From: Allolobophora icterica
Lineage: Eukaryota > Annelida > Clitellata > Crassiclitellata > Lumbricidae
NCBI GenBank assembly: GCA_963556255.1
Contig: OY744609.1
Coordinates: 5,453,753 to 5,517,752 of the forward strand
Length of the DNA: 64,000 bases
Direction of reading: 5' to 3'
Part shown: positions 38,697 to 50,268 of the stretch, in pieces
How positions within the stretch are numbered: position 1 is the stretch's first letter
Layout: the number at the start of each line of letters is the position of its first letter
Position numbers and translations under genes: made by a program
The notes under the pieces: generated by a model
Database searches by the model: none
The model's input: only the letters and a program-made list of their open reading frames with translations
Told to the model about the DNA's origin: nothing

Positions 38697-40923
38697 TGTG
38701 ACGTTCGTCGCTCGAGATCAACTAACCCTTCATCAGACATGGTACCAATTTGTGTCGGTCTTACCCGAGACGCTGCTTCGTCGTCGGGCTGGGTTCGGCT
38801 CCAGCCAACCGACCTTCTGGAGTCGCCCGGGTCACTATCTTGTCTACTTCTGCTGTAGACGAGCGGTTCCCTGTCTCCGCTCTCAGTGCCCATTTCTCCA
38901 AGAGGAGGTCCCGAGGGTATCGCTTGTTTGCGAACAGTGTCGCTGTCAAGCTCCATCTCACTTTCGGACTCTGCCACTGCCGCGGTCGCCGGGTGGGCAA
39001 CGTCCTCGTCCTCAGGATGGCCGTCCTTTAGAACAGGGTTCGCTCTCTTGCCGGCAGGAGTCCTCAGCTTCCTGTGAGATTTCTTAGTCAAAGACTTCCT
39101 CTTTTTCTCCACCTTAACCGAACCCTCACGTACCATTCTGCATCTCATGACTCTCGAGTTATCGTCAATAGGGGAAAACTCTGAACGTTCTCCTGTCCGA
39201 GAGGACAAGGTGTACATCTGACGAGTCGTCACGTCGTGCCGTCTCAAACACGCGAACATCTTGCGATAATATATACGCGTGTAATATTAACGCGGTATAC
39301 TGGTCTCACGACACTCTCTTCTGATAGGACAGGTTCTAGGTCTAAAACCTCCCTAACCGCACGCAGAACTGTGTTCCGACCGACGCACGAGGTGGGCCCT
39401 ACTTCGCACCTCGGTCAGTTCTCGGAACTACGTGTTTCGATCACCAAGTTATTTGCTCTGAATAACGACTGGTTTGAATACAAGATTTTCCTGACTCTAT
39501 CGTTTTTCCTGGTCTTACCGCACTGTAATCAGTTGTCGGGTGGTCTTTTCCCGTACTGCGGTCTTTCGGTAACAGTGGTCTTTCCCAGTAACTATTTTTG
39601 GTTACCGGGCGATGGAGCCCCTCCAACGCTCCACCGGCGTGTCAGCCATCCAAGTGTCACAATCCAAATGTAACGCCGACCCCGTAAGGTTACCAGAATG
39701 TCCTGAATTTTGTTCCCAAGAATTTCCGAATTTTGGTTCCCTAACGAAGGTCACGTTTACTCCCACAGGTAACCGGACAAGCTCCGATCGCGGAGTTCTT
39801 CTCCCAAGAGGGAATTTCCTGCCTGTCGCCAAATTTACCCTTAATATCGTTTTTGTACTAAACTGGTTTTTTCAGGTATCCCGACGGTCACTTCACCGAG
39901 TGCCGAAGTCGCGTAAAACTCTCCCAGCCGATGACGCCGAAGTCGCGTAAAACTCTCCCGGCCGAGTACGCCGAAAGCGCGTAAAACTTCCCTTGTGTCG
40001 AGTACGCCGAAATCGCGTAAAACTCTTCTCAGTGGATAAAACCAAACACTGTCGGATCTTGGAGTTCTTCAAACTCCAAGAGGGATTTCCTTGCCCGACG
40101 CCAAATTTACTCTTGGTTTCAAGGATTTCAGAATTCCAGAAAATGGCTACCTTAAGAAGGTCACCTCTACTCTCATGGGTTACCGGACAAGCTCCGATCG
40201 CGGAGTTCTTCAAAACCCAAGAGGGACTTTCCTGCCCGTCGCCAAATTCACCCTGGTTTTCGATCTCACACTGAATTGGTTTTCCTGTGTATCAACGGTA
40301 TCCTTCCCCGAGTATTACTCAGCCGTAGATTTCCCACAATTGGGATCTAGACCGCTTCGCGATCAACGGAGGGATCCAACCCGCCGGATCGGCGCTGTCG
40401 GCCCGTCTCCCAACAGTGAACTTCTTTAGCTGTACTCGGGATCGCCTTATTATATTATTCGGACGCCCCTTTCGTCCGTAAATATATTTGTACTAACCGG
40501 AAACTCGAACTCTGACTCTGTCGTAACCAAAATCACTCGCCTACCACACTGAGTGCAGTATATTTGAATCGGTAACTGAGTCGCTAACCAACAACGCTGT
40601 TTAACAGTATTGCTATGTATGAAGAGTCGAACCAACTCTTCACGTATAAAGCAGCACACCGTGAGGCAGGCTCTATGCATCCCAAATGAGCGCGTCTGCT
40701 CGCTATGCGCTGGCTTTACACCGTCGATCGGGCTTCCCTAGCACGGTCGTTGCTGGACAGTCGCCTATTGAAATTAAATAAAAATTAAATGATCGATGCT
40801 GGGTCTTCGCATGAAAAATTAAGAGAAACGATGCTGTTCCCTTCGCATGTAAACTGAAAGAAAACGATGCTATTCGCATAAAATAAATCTTCCCACATAC
40901 GCACGGTAACCTTGACCGCCACA
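38697..40923 (-). repeat. 3' LTR of the Gypsy element
   Basis: 2,227 bp, the same length as the other LTR at a constant offset of 8,852. Every open frame compared between the two is the same. Contains four units of about 34 bp around CCGAAGTCGCGTAAAACTC (39895-40030) and three looser copies of a 75-bp block around ACCGGACAAGCTCCGATCGC. In element orientation its last 563 bp code for the start of the gag frame, which here runs out into the Polinton flank. Confidence 0.95.
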
Positions 40924-40936
40924 CTCTCCCCACCTT
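40924..40936 (-). other. Polypurine tract of the Gypsy element
   Basis: Reads AAGGTGGGGAGAG on the minus strand, directly before the 3' LTR start TGTGGCGG. Expected primer for plus-strand DNA synthesis. Confidence 0.8.
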
Positions 40937-41707
40937 ACTTAGATGCGGAGCATCTCTGCCAAAATCGGGGACCTTAATCAAACGTGACAGGAACATCCCC
41001 AACCCAGATCCACTTAGAGAGCAAGGAACCAAATGCACCTTTGGTTATAGGGCGGAATATCAACAATCTCGGCACCCTGCACGTACGCCAAACATAGCGA
41101 CAGCCTATTTAATGATGCTTTCGATCGGAACCACCACCCTACTGGCAACCTGTCGTACCTGACAAATCGCCAACCTTAACAGGCCCTCTATCATGAACCT
41201 GAGCTCTACCGGACCCCAAGGGCCAGGAGAACTTAAGGAGAGAAAAGTCGCCCACTGTCTCCCGATCTGGTAACCATCGTCGATCAGTCACACCCGGTAC
41301 CACTTCAAAATCGTGAAAGCAAAAAAACAATGTTTATCGAAAACATATCATCAAAAGGAAACTTAAACAGTCATTCACTGACAATCTGCAAAACCAACGC
41401 AATTAAGCGTTCTGGTAGCACAGGTACTGTATGCTCCCAGATACCGCTCAAAAGAAATACTCTCATCAAAAGGGCAACTGAAACATGGGACTCGAATAGT
41501 CAATGAAACCAACGCAATTAAGCGTTCTGGTAGCACAGGTACTGTATGCTCCCAGATACCGCTCAAAAGAAATACTCTCATCAAAAGGGCAACTGAAACA
41601 TGGGACTCGAATAGTCAATGAAACCAACGCAATTAAGCGTTCATCTAGTTGGTCCTAGATACACGTCTGCTTCAGAAGGTCACTAACAAGGACTTCTACA
41701 GTCGTAG
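40937..41707 (-). other. Non-coding 3' part of the Gypsy internal region
   Basis: No env-like or other coding sequence seen. It holds a copy of the segment that interrupts gag (41062-41125) and a 115-bp tandem repeat. Confidence 0.6.
41391..41644. repeat. 115-bp tandem repeat, 2.2 copies, in the Gypsy 3' region
   Basis: AAACCAACGCAATTAAGCGT recurs at 41391, 41506 and 41621, an exact 115-bp period. The third copy is only about 24 bp. Confidence 0.93.
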
Positions 41708-41941
41708 TCATCCATCCAAGCGAGGTCTTCGTCTCGTCCGTCGTCCAGGTGGCAATTCTGGATCAGCGGTCTCGTCTGGATTCTCTGAAGGTTCCTCTGG
41801 TTCATGTTCTGCATTAGGATCTTGAGCCAGGACTGGCCAGTCTACTGTAGGTAACTCAAGATTTCTGTCCCTCTCCGGTAACCAGGTACTCGGAGGTTTA
41901 CCGTAAAACGGCTTCAATTTATCCACGTGCACAACCATTAG
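41708..41941 (-). pseudogene. Gypsy integrase C-terminal remnant
   Basis: Frame starts VVHVDKLKPFYGKPPSTWLP, the typical C-terminal end of Gypsy integrases, then an acidic Pro/Glu-rich tail ending in RRTRRRPRLDG. It overlaps the end of the main pol frame in another phase. The whole catalytic core that should precede it is missing, so this marks the right side of an internal deletion. Confidence 0.85.
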
Positions 41942-44900
41942 CGTGGATTTCGGACTCTTTTGATACAGGATGCGGACCAGTTATATCAATTCCGAATCTC
42001 TCCATTGGTTCACCGACCACAGGAGTCTGCATGTAACCCTGTCTTGGAGGTTTCTCCCTTCGATAACGAGCACAGCGATCGCACCTTTGGCAGAACCGTC
42101 TAACATCGTCCTTCCAACTCGGCCAATACGCCCGACGTTGCAACTGAGTTAAACTCTTCCGAATCCCGAAATGTCCTCCGGCAAAGCTTGCATGTGTTAA
42201 CTGAAGCATCTCTTGCCGTAGAGATAAGGGCACAACTAACTGAGATCGCTCAGCTTTTCCTGTGTTACCCTGAATCCAGCCTCTGTGTAACACTCCTTGC
42301 AGGACTTCCAGCTGATTCCAGTTGCTCACCAACACTTTCACCTCTCCGTTAGCAGGTGATAGTTCTGCCTGTGTTGGATGATGCTTCGACTCCTTCCAAT
42401 CAAGGACCGTACCAATATTGCAATCGCTCTGCTGTTCTCTTCGAAGAAACTCCTTTGTCCAACGGATTTCCTGGCCTGTATCTTCACTGGTAACCTCGGA
42501 GCGCGTTACTTCTCCGATCGGACGTGCCCACATCACGTCTTCATTCGTAACTCTCATGGTAACCACTTTAGGTTGTTCCTCACCCGGACCTCTAGACATC
42601 GCGTCTGCGTTACCGTGTTTTGCTCCCGGTCTGTGACATATCTCCATGTCAAACTCCTCTATCATCTCTAACCAACGAGCCTGTTGGCCAATCGGTTCCG
42701 GTGTTCTGCGTAACCACTGAAGTGCGGAGTGGTCTGTTCTGAGTAGGAATTTACTACCCAGTAAGTACTGACGAAACTCTTTCAAGAAATACACCACAGC
42801 TAACAACTCTCGCCTGGTAACGTTATAGTTCCGTTCCGCCGTCGACAAGAGCCGACTCGCGTAACAAATCACTGTCTCTTCTCCTTCTTGTACTTGCGAT
42901 AACACCGCTCCAATGGCGTATGCCGAGGCATCCGTATCTAGGATGTACTGGCCCTCGTCGTTCGGTAACCCAAGTATAGGTGCGGAAACCAACTTTCGTT
43001 TAAGTTCTTCGAAAGCTCCCTGACATTCGTCAGTCCAATGGAACGGTACATTTTTCCTGGTCAGGAAATGAAGTGGTTGAGCTACCACCGCGAAATCATG
43101 TATGAAACGTCGGTAATAGGAGCAAAGACCAACGAAGGATCTGACTTGCCTCAAGTTCCGAGGAGCAGACCATTCTTCTACGGCCTTGATCTTGCTCGGA
43201 TCCGTCGCGACCCCTTCTTCACTCAAAACGTGACCAAGAAACAATACTCTCTGTTGTAACAGGTAACATTTGGATGGTTTCAGCTTGAGATTATACTCTT
43301 GTAATCTCCTGAAAATCATCTCTAGACGTTGCATGTGCGTCTCTACGTCCCGTGAGAACACAATTATGTCATCCAAGTAAACCAGACAGATGTCATAGTT
43401 TAGCCCTGTCAAGACTAAGTTCATTAGTCGACAAAACGAGGCCGGACTATTGCACAATCCGAAAGGTAACACTTTGAATTGGAAGCTGCCCCTTCTCGTA
43501 ACGAACCCGGTCTTGTGTTTGTCTCTTGGGTGCAAGGCCATCTGGTGATAACCTGCTCTCAAATCGAACGTACTGTACCATCTGGCGCCACCCAGGGTAT
43601 CTAAACTCTCGCGGATAAGGGGTAACGGATGAGCATCTTTCCGTGTCTTCAGGTTCAGTTGCCTGTAATCGATACAGAAACGCATACTGCCATCCTTTTT
43701 CTTAACCATTACGACATTGGATGCCCATTCCGATATCGAAGGTTCAATGATTCCTTGTCTCAACATGTCTTCTACCTGACGATCAACTTCCGGTAACATG
43801 GAAAGCGGTTGACGTCTCAAAGGTTGCCGAACTGGTTTCTCCTGTCCCGTATCGATCTCGTGTTGGATCACCGAAGTGAATCCGTTATCACTTTCGTTAA
43901 GGGAAAACGTTGCGCTGTACGTTAGCACAAGTTTTCGTAACCTGATTCGCTCTTCTTCCGAAATGTCTGCTGGCACTTCTTCCCATAGTCGTTTTAGGGT
44001 CTGTTCGGCAAGTGGGTTGAGCGTCTGCTCCGCCACACTGGCCGTTGTACTAATCTTCGATCCAAACCGGTCAATCGTACTTTGCTGCTTTCCTTGGCGT
44101 TCCTCCGGATAACCTGGGCCCATAGGCTTCTCCGGATTTTCGCTTCGGTAAGGCTCATCATACGACTCCGTTCTGGCTCGATTAACTGTCACATCGACTA
44201 CGTTCACTCGCTCCAGCGGACATTCAGTCCGTTTCTTGACTAGCGAATCTCTGTCTCCAACATTCAACATCCTGATCCACACTTCCGTGTCTCTTCCTGT
44301 CACCAACGTACGTCCGATTATCAAATCTTTTGATAATTCCATTGGAATGGTCGTCCAATCTTCGTTATCTTTTTGGAAATGCGGGTATACGACCCAAGCT
44401 GGAACGTCAACTTCGCTCCTTGGAGGAACTATTATGTCCTCTTGCACAATAACCCTCCGGCACATGGACTCGGTAACGACCTCTTTCAGCGGGATCTTCT
44501 CGCTCCCAAGGAAAACGCATCGACTTGCGAAGTCCCATCTTGCCTGATTGGCTTCCAGCCAAGATAACCCCAAGATCACTTCTGTCACTTGGTCTGTAAC
44601 TAGACAGGGTACAGGGTACACCTGCTTTCCGATCCGAATCTTAAGGTTAGTTTCACCATCCACCTTAATCTGACTTCCATTAGCGGCTAGGAGTCGCTGT
44701 TCTGACGGTACTAGCACAGCGTCTAGCACGAAACGTCGTGGCACAAGTGACATTTCACTTCCAGAATCAAGTAGACAGTGTATACGTTTTCCTGCCAGTC
44801 TCGCAACCACGTAGGCCACCCTACTGCCTTTGACCAGTCGGTTTTGGGTTTCCTCTTGTATCGGTTCAGCCTTTGTAGGTTCACTGGTACCGGTTGCACC

Positions 44901-45668
44901 ATTCGTCTCAGCGTTTCTCTGAGGACAAAATCGCTTCATGTGTCCTTTTCGTTTGCACAAGTAGCATTCGATATCCGGGTTACGCAACCGTGTGGGCGGA
45001 TAAATCCGTCGCCATCCCACATTCGGTTCGGTTGTCCTCTGATCTCCCACCGCTAGATCAGAACTGTTCTCCCTTTCATGAGGTTTTCTCGGAACGATGC
45101 CCAAATTCTGATTAATTGTCACTCGATCAAGTTCTCTTGAAAGATTTTTAATCTTTCGCTCGAGATCTTCTAGACGACGAGACTGTTGCCCCTCAGTGCT
45201 CGAGTCTTTTCGGTCTTCCATGGTAACTTTAACTCTCGCGTGTCTCCGGTCTAAATCACCACCTTGTGTCGAAGATCGACCATAGGCATCCAACCTCACC
45301 GCATGTTTATACGCCGCTTCGAGGTTAACTGGTTCTCGCTCGCGCACCTTCTGCCCCAAATCTTGGTTTGCCAGTGCATCAATGAAAGCGTCACAAGCGA
45401 CCGTCTCGACGATATCACTTGTTGGTCCTGGGTATGCCAAAGCCATTAGCCTTCGTACTTCCTGCACTACACTACTCAGCGTTTCTCCGTGAGCCTGCCG
45501 GTAAGTGCGAAGTTTCATCCGATATAGGCTAGTTTGGTCATCAGACCCGTACCTGGCCTTAAGCCGCTCAACAAGTTCTCGCCAAGACACGTCCCTCTGT
45601 GCACCCATGTCCCACAACAGCTGCGAAGCGGGACCCGTAACAATCTCGGCACCCTGCACGTACGCCAA
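41919..45668 (-). pseudogene. Gypsy gag (C-terminal part)-pol polyprotein, integrase truncated
   Basis: A 1,249-codon frame without internal stops. The order is: C-terminal half of gag capsid (about 20-130), CCHC knuckle CYLCKRKGHMKRFC (about 234-247), aspartic protease LLDSGSE (about 297), reverse transcriptase with YSTFDLRAGYHQ and the YLDD catalytic box (about 763), RNase H with DTDAS (about 909), and the integrase HHCC zinc module (about 1160-1200). The integrase core starts with RFGIDITGP and breaks off within about 20 residues, where the frame runs into out-of-phase C-terminal sequence. The DDE core is therefore absent. PR, RT and RNase H look intact. It begins with a TTG-led stretch because gag is interrupted upstream; expression as part of gag-pol would need that break bridged. 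Confidence 0.92.
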
Positions 45669-45716
45669 AACGATGAGAACCGTGATAGCGACAGCCTATT
45701 TAATGATGCTTTCGAT
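45639..45716 (-). other. Segment interrupting gag, shared with the element's 3' region
   Basis: About 78 bp nearly matching 41062-41125 near the 3' LTR (ACAATCTCGGCACCCTGCAC ... ATAGCGACAGCCTATTTAAT), with 15 extra bases in the gag copy. It lies where the gag frame ends in DRKHH and the capsid frame resumes at GPASQLLWD. Confidence 0.8.
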
Positions 45717-48111
45717 CCGAAAGGGCACACATTAACTGGTCTGCTTTTTCCTGATCACTCCACCGGTTGCACCGTGCACAAACTTCGAACTTTGCTAGAA
45801 AGGCTGCGATCGCTGACTTGCCGTCGTACTTCTCTAGCTTGATTCGTATACCGCGATCCGATCGGTCTTCGCCTCTTGTCCGCGTAACAAGTGATCTTCC
45901 GACACTCTTCTTGGGGTTTCCTCTCCGGTTGTCCTCATCGCTACTCCGGGAATCGTTTTCCTCGTCTGTCCTCACCACTGACCGGTGCCGACTCTGTCCC
46001 CTCAGAGTACCCGACGTCTTCCCTGTACGCCACTTAGAATACATCGTAGTCATCTCTCGGTCGCCTGACGTTGCACTGTCTTCATCAGAGATGTACTCAG
46101 CCTGTCTCTGACCTTTTCTACGAGGCTCACCACCTGCGTAGTCTTTGGACTCCGATCGTTTATATTTATTGCGAGAGCTCTGAGAGTTTCCGTTGACGAA
46201 CGTAACTCTTCTGTCTTCTTCGCGAATATCTCTTTTTCCTGACTCTGGCGGTCTGTCAGATTCGTCGTACCTAAGACAATTACGACTTCTCGAATCTGGT
46301 TTGTGCCCTTTAGAGTACCGCTCGTGGGTCTCATCCCAGGCCAAATGATCTCTGTCTCTTCCCATGTTCGATTCTCTCTCGGTTTCTCTATCAAGTGCCT
46401 GTTTTAAACCGCGTCTCTCGTACTCTGGTAGACGTTCCTTACCATACGTCTCCCTTTCAGTTTTCTCATAACTCTCGTGTCTTCCTCGTTGGCGGAGGTT
46501 TTTCCTGTCAAAGACTCCGGTTCTCATGGCCTCTTCTGGACCAACACTATCGGTGTCTGAATCCGAAGAACTCACTGACGAACGTAATTTCGCCTCAACT
46601 CTTCCTCTTGTCAACAGACGTTGTCGACTCGATTGCCTTGCCGTTTTTCCGTGTGACTCTCTCCCGCTGTCCTCGGGAAGATAGCGGCTACGTAACTTTT
46701 CCGAAGTTCCCGAAAGCGAAACTTCCTCACGTGTCTCTGTGTTACCTCGGCTCCGTGCTGGCTCTTCGTTCTGCAGCTTCCCTCGGCGATCCATCTGGTA
46801 ACCTGGGCCCGTAGGTTTCCCGGATGTCTCGCGTCGGTAAGACTTCGCATGCTGAGCAGCAGGAACAGACAGTTCTTCAAGTTTCGAACTCATCATTGCC
46901 ACACTCTGTCGCAGGTAAGACATCTCCGCTTGCCAATCTACCTCATCTGTCACAGGTCTTGGGCGACCTTCTTCCATGTTGGTAAACGGTACTCGATTAC
47001 CTTCGTTTCGCTGATGCGCCACGATGTCACCACTCGTTTTCTGCACTACGGCGTCACCCCGCGGTTTCAGGCCTGTCTCAATGTCTCTTGGCCTATCACA
47101 AGCCTGTCTCAACTGTACAGGTTGCCTGCCCCGTACGATACTAGGTACTTGAACCTGCACAAGGTTCTCCGATCTATTGTCGACGAGTGGTTTGGACCTG
47201 TCAAACCTACTCTCACCAACGGTCTCTCGCCAGTGTGTGAATGTCTCGTTATTCACATCGTTCTGTACTACCTCAGTAGTCTTTGGAACGGTTATCAACC
47301 ATCCGTTATCCTCATGGAAACCTCTTTCACGCCCACTGCGGGTTCCAGCTTCCGTTTCAAATGCACTGGTTTCGTCAGGTGCACCCGTTTCATCAAGCAA
47401 CCTTCGTTTGCTTTTCCGTTTACGTAACTTTGGACGCGCGCCTCCGTGCTCACTATGGGGCACTTCATCCGACTCGTCCTCGGTATCTTCCTGACCTTGC
47501 CTGGTTCTGTGACATGAAAACGCTAGAACCCCACTTCTGGTACCAGTTTGTGACGTTCGTCGCTCGAGATCAACTAACCCTTCATCAGACATGGTACCAA
47601 TTTGTGTCGGTCTTACCCGAGACGCTGCTTCGTCGTCGGGCTGGGTTCGGCTCCAGCCAACCGACCTTCTGGAGTCGCCCGGGTCACTATCTTGTCTACT
47701 TCTGCTGTAGACGAGCGGTTCCCTGTCTCCGCTCTCAGTGCCCATTTCTCCAAGAGGAGGTCCCGAGGGTATCGCTTGTTTGCGAACAGTGTCGCTGTCA
47801 AGCTCCATCTCACTTTCGGACTCTGCCACTGCCGCGGTCGCCGGGTGGGCAACGTCCTCGTCCTCAGGATGGCCGTCCTTTAGAACAGGGTTCGCTCTCT
47901 TGCCGGCAGGAGTCCTCAGCTTCCTGTGAGATTTCTTAGTCAAAGACTTCCTCTTTTTCTCCACCTTAACCGAACCCTCACGTACCATTCTGCATCTCAT
48001 GACTCTCGAGTTATCGTCAATAGGGGAAAACTCTGAACGTTCTCCTGTCCGAGAGGACAAGGTGTACATCTGACGAGTCGTCACGTCGTGCCGTCTCAAA
48101 CACGCGAACAT
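45700..48111 (-). pseudogene. Gypsy gag N-terminal frame, starting inside the 5' LTR
   Basis: 803-codon frame, rich in Arg, Ser, Glu and Asp, with no known domain until its end. There KLEKYDGKSAIAAFLAKFEV and WSDQEKADQLMCAL match the start of a Gypsy capsid domain. The ATG at 48111 lies 563 bp inside the LTR, and the frame passes through the LTR end and the primer binding site without a stop. It ends at DRKHH because a segment shared with the 3' region interrupts it; the capsid continues in the next frame. The true start could be a later Met such as that opening MEEGRPRPVTD, but the long open stretch argues for use of the LTR part. Confidence 0.8.
47526..47545 (-). other. Primer binding site, tRNA-Leu type
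   Basis: Minus strand begins TGGTACCAGAAGTGGGG, three bases after the LTR end. It is complementary to a tRNA 3' end of the form CCCCACTTCTGGTACCA, which matches the acceptor and T arm of metazoan tRNA-Leu(UAA), allowing one or two differences. Confidence 0.75.
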
Positions 48112-49775
48112 CTTGCGATAATATATACGCGTGTAATATTAACGCGGTATACTGGTCTCACGACACTCTCTTCTGATAGGACAGGTTCTAGGTCTAAAAC
48201 CTCCCTAACCGCACGCAGAACTGTGTTCCGACCGACGCACGAGGTGGGCCCTACTTCGCACCTCGGTCAGTTCTCGGAACTACGTGTTTCGATCACCAAG
48301 TTATTTGCTCTGAATAACGACTGGTTTGAATACAAGATTTTCCTGACTCTATCGTTTTTCCTGGTCTTACCGCACTGTAATCAGTTGTCGGGTGGTCTTT
48401 TCCCGTACTGCGGTCTTTCGGTAACAGTGGTCTTTCCCAGTAACTATTTTTGGTTACCGGGCGATGGAGCCCCTCCAACGCTCCACCGGCGTGTCAGCCA
48501 TCCAAGTGTCACAATCCAAATGTAACGCCGACCCCGTAAGGTTACCAGAATGTCCTGAATTTTGTTCCCAAGAATTTCCGAATTTTGGTTCCCTAACGAA
48601 GGTCACGTTTACTCCCACAGGTAACCGGACAAGCTCCGATCGCGGAGTTCTTCTCCCAAGAGGGAATTTCCTGCCTGTCGCCAAATTTACCCTTAATATC
48701 GTTTTTGTACTAAACTGGTTTTTTCAGGTATCCCGACGGTCACTTCACCGAGTGCCGAAGTCGCGTAAAACTCTCCCAGCCGATGACGCCGAAGTCGCGT
48801 AAAACTCTCCCGGCCGAGTACGCCGAAAGCGCGTAAAACTTCCCTTGTGTCGAGTACGCCGAAATCGCGTAAAACTCTTCTCAGTGGATAAAACCAAACA
48901 CTGTCGGATCTTGGAGTTCTTCAAACTCCAAGAGGGATTTCCTTGCCCGACGCCAAATTTACTCTTGGTTTCAAGGATTTCAGAATTCCAGAAAATGGCT
49001 ACCTTAAGAAGGTCACCTCTACTCTCATGGGTTACCGGACAAGCTCCGATCGCGGAGTTCTTCAAAACCCAAGAGGGACTTTCCTGCCCGTCGCCAAATT
49101 CACCCTGGTTTTCGATCTCACACTGAATTGGTTTTCCTGTGTATCAACGGTATCCTTCCCCGAGTATTACTCAGCCGTAGATTTCCCACAATTGGGATCT
49201 AGACCGCTTCGCGATCAACGGAGGGATCCAACCCGCCGGATCGGCGCTGTCGGCCCGTCTCCCAACAGTGAACTTCTTTAGCTGTACTCGGGATCGCCTT
49301 ATTATATTATTCGGACGCCCCTTTCGTCCGTAAATATATTTGTACTAACCGGAAACTCGAACTCTGACTCTGTCGTAACCAAAATCACTCGCCTACCACA
49401 CTGAGTGCAGTATATTTGAATCGGTAACTGAGTCGCTAACCAACAACGCTGTTTAACAGTATTGCTATGTATGAAGAGTCGAACCAACTCTTCACGTATA
49501 AAGCAGCACACCGTGAGGCAGGCTCTATGCATCCCAAATGAGCGCGTCTGCTCGCTATGCGCTGGCTTTACACCGTCGATCGGGCTTCCCTAGCACGGTC
49601 GTTGCTGGACAGTCGCCTATTGAAATTAAATAAAAATTAAATGATCGATGCTGGGTCTTCGCATGAAAAATTAAGAGAAACGATGCTGTTCCCTTCGCAT
49701 GTAAACTGAAAGAAAACGATGCTATTCGCATAAAATAAATCTTCCCACATACGCACGGTAACCTTGACCGCCACA
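47549..49775 (-). repeat. 5' LTR of the Gypsy element
   Basis: 2,227 bp, TG...CA ends, co-linear with 38697-40923 at a constant offset of 8,852. No difference was found in the frames compared. It contains the gag start codon at 48111. Confidence 0.95.
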
Positions 49776-50268
49776 CTTTGACGTAGATATTCCAGAAGGG
49801 TCCTATGAGCTCGAGGATATAAACGACTACGTGAAGAAAATCATGAAAGAGAACGGCCATTACGATGCCGGAAACGAAGAATATTACATTACGTTAGATG
49901 CAAACACCAACACGTTGAAGGCGGTGTTGACTATCGCGCAGAATTATGAGGTCGATTTTAGAACCGCGAACTCGATTAGAACCGTTCTAGGTTTCGAAAG
50001 TCGTCTATACATAGCTGGGTATAACGAATCGGAGAATATTGTGAACATAATGAACATAGACAGCTTTCGAGTAACTAGCGATATAATCGGGGGTTCGTAC
50101 TCGAATGGATTGACGACGAACGTGATATATTCGTTTTTTCCTACCGTTGGACCTGGTTATAAGATCATCCAAATCCCGGCTAATTTAATTTATCTCCCCA
50201 TTACGATGAATACGATTTCATCGATGGAAACGAGACTTACCGACCAAAATGGCCGTTCTCTTTCATGA
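49776..50268 (+). pseudogene. Polinton penton-like gene, left arm (part 2) and C-terminal part
   Basis: Continues the copy cut at 38697: DVDIPEGSYELEDINDY up to KENGH (the fold-back arm, to 49858). Then comes a unique part (49859-50250) with VDFRTANSIRTVLGFESRLY, NIVNIMNIDS, a GGSYSNG turn and the closing RLTDQNG. I recognise the order GGSY.NG / YSFFP.V.PGYKI / NLIYLP / RLTDQ as a conserved family of Polinton-encoded proteins, probably the single jelly-roll minor capsid (penton) protein; the name is an inference. The frame stops just after the inverted junction at 50251, so the normal last residues are absent. Confidence 0.75.

Larger units (their letters stand above)
38697..49775 (-). mobile_element. 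Ty3/Gypsy LTR retrotransposon, defective but recent
   Basis: 11,079-bp element on the minus strand. Two 2,227-bp LTRs (38697-40923 and 47549-49775) with TG...CA ends, a tRNA-Leu-type primer site inside the right (5') LTR, and a purine tract inside the left (3') LTR. The gag and gag-pol frames lie between. It is inserted in the Polinton penton-like gene: the uninterrupted target GTGGTTTGACG is seen at 50325-50335 on the other strand. Flanks are GTTT (left) and CTTT (right), a 4-bp target duplication with one mismatch, or a 3-bp one plus an extra base. The integrase core is deleted and gag is interrupted, so this copy cannot be autonomous. Confidence 0.95.

Noticed and set aside
38678..39259. 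193-residue frame at the left LTR as a separate gene
   Set aside because: It is the LTR copy of the gag start that runs out into Polinton sequence after the LTR edge.
40937..41707. An env-like gene in the Gypsy 3' region
   Set aside because: Only short frames, with no signal peptide, membrane segment or cysteine pattern; the region is repeats and duplicated scraps.
47283..47939. 218-residue plus-strand frame over the Gypsy gag region
   Set aside because: Antisense shadow of the gag frame; part of it recurs unchanged in the other LTR at 38698-39087.
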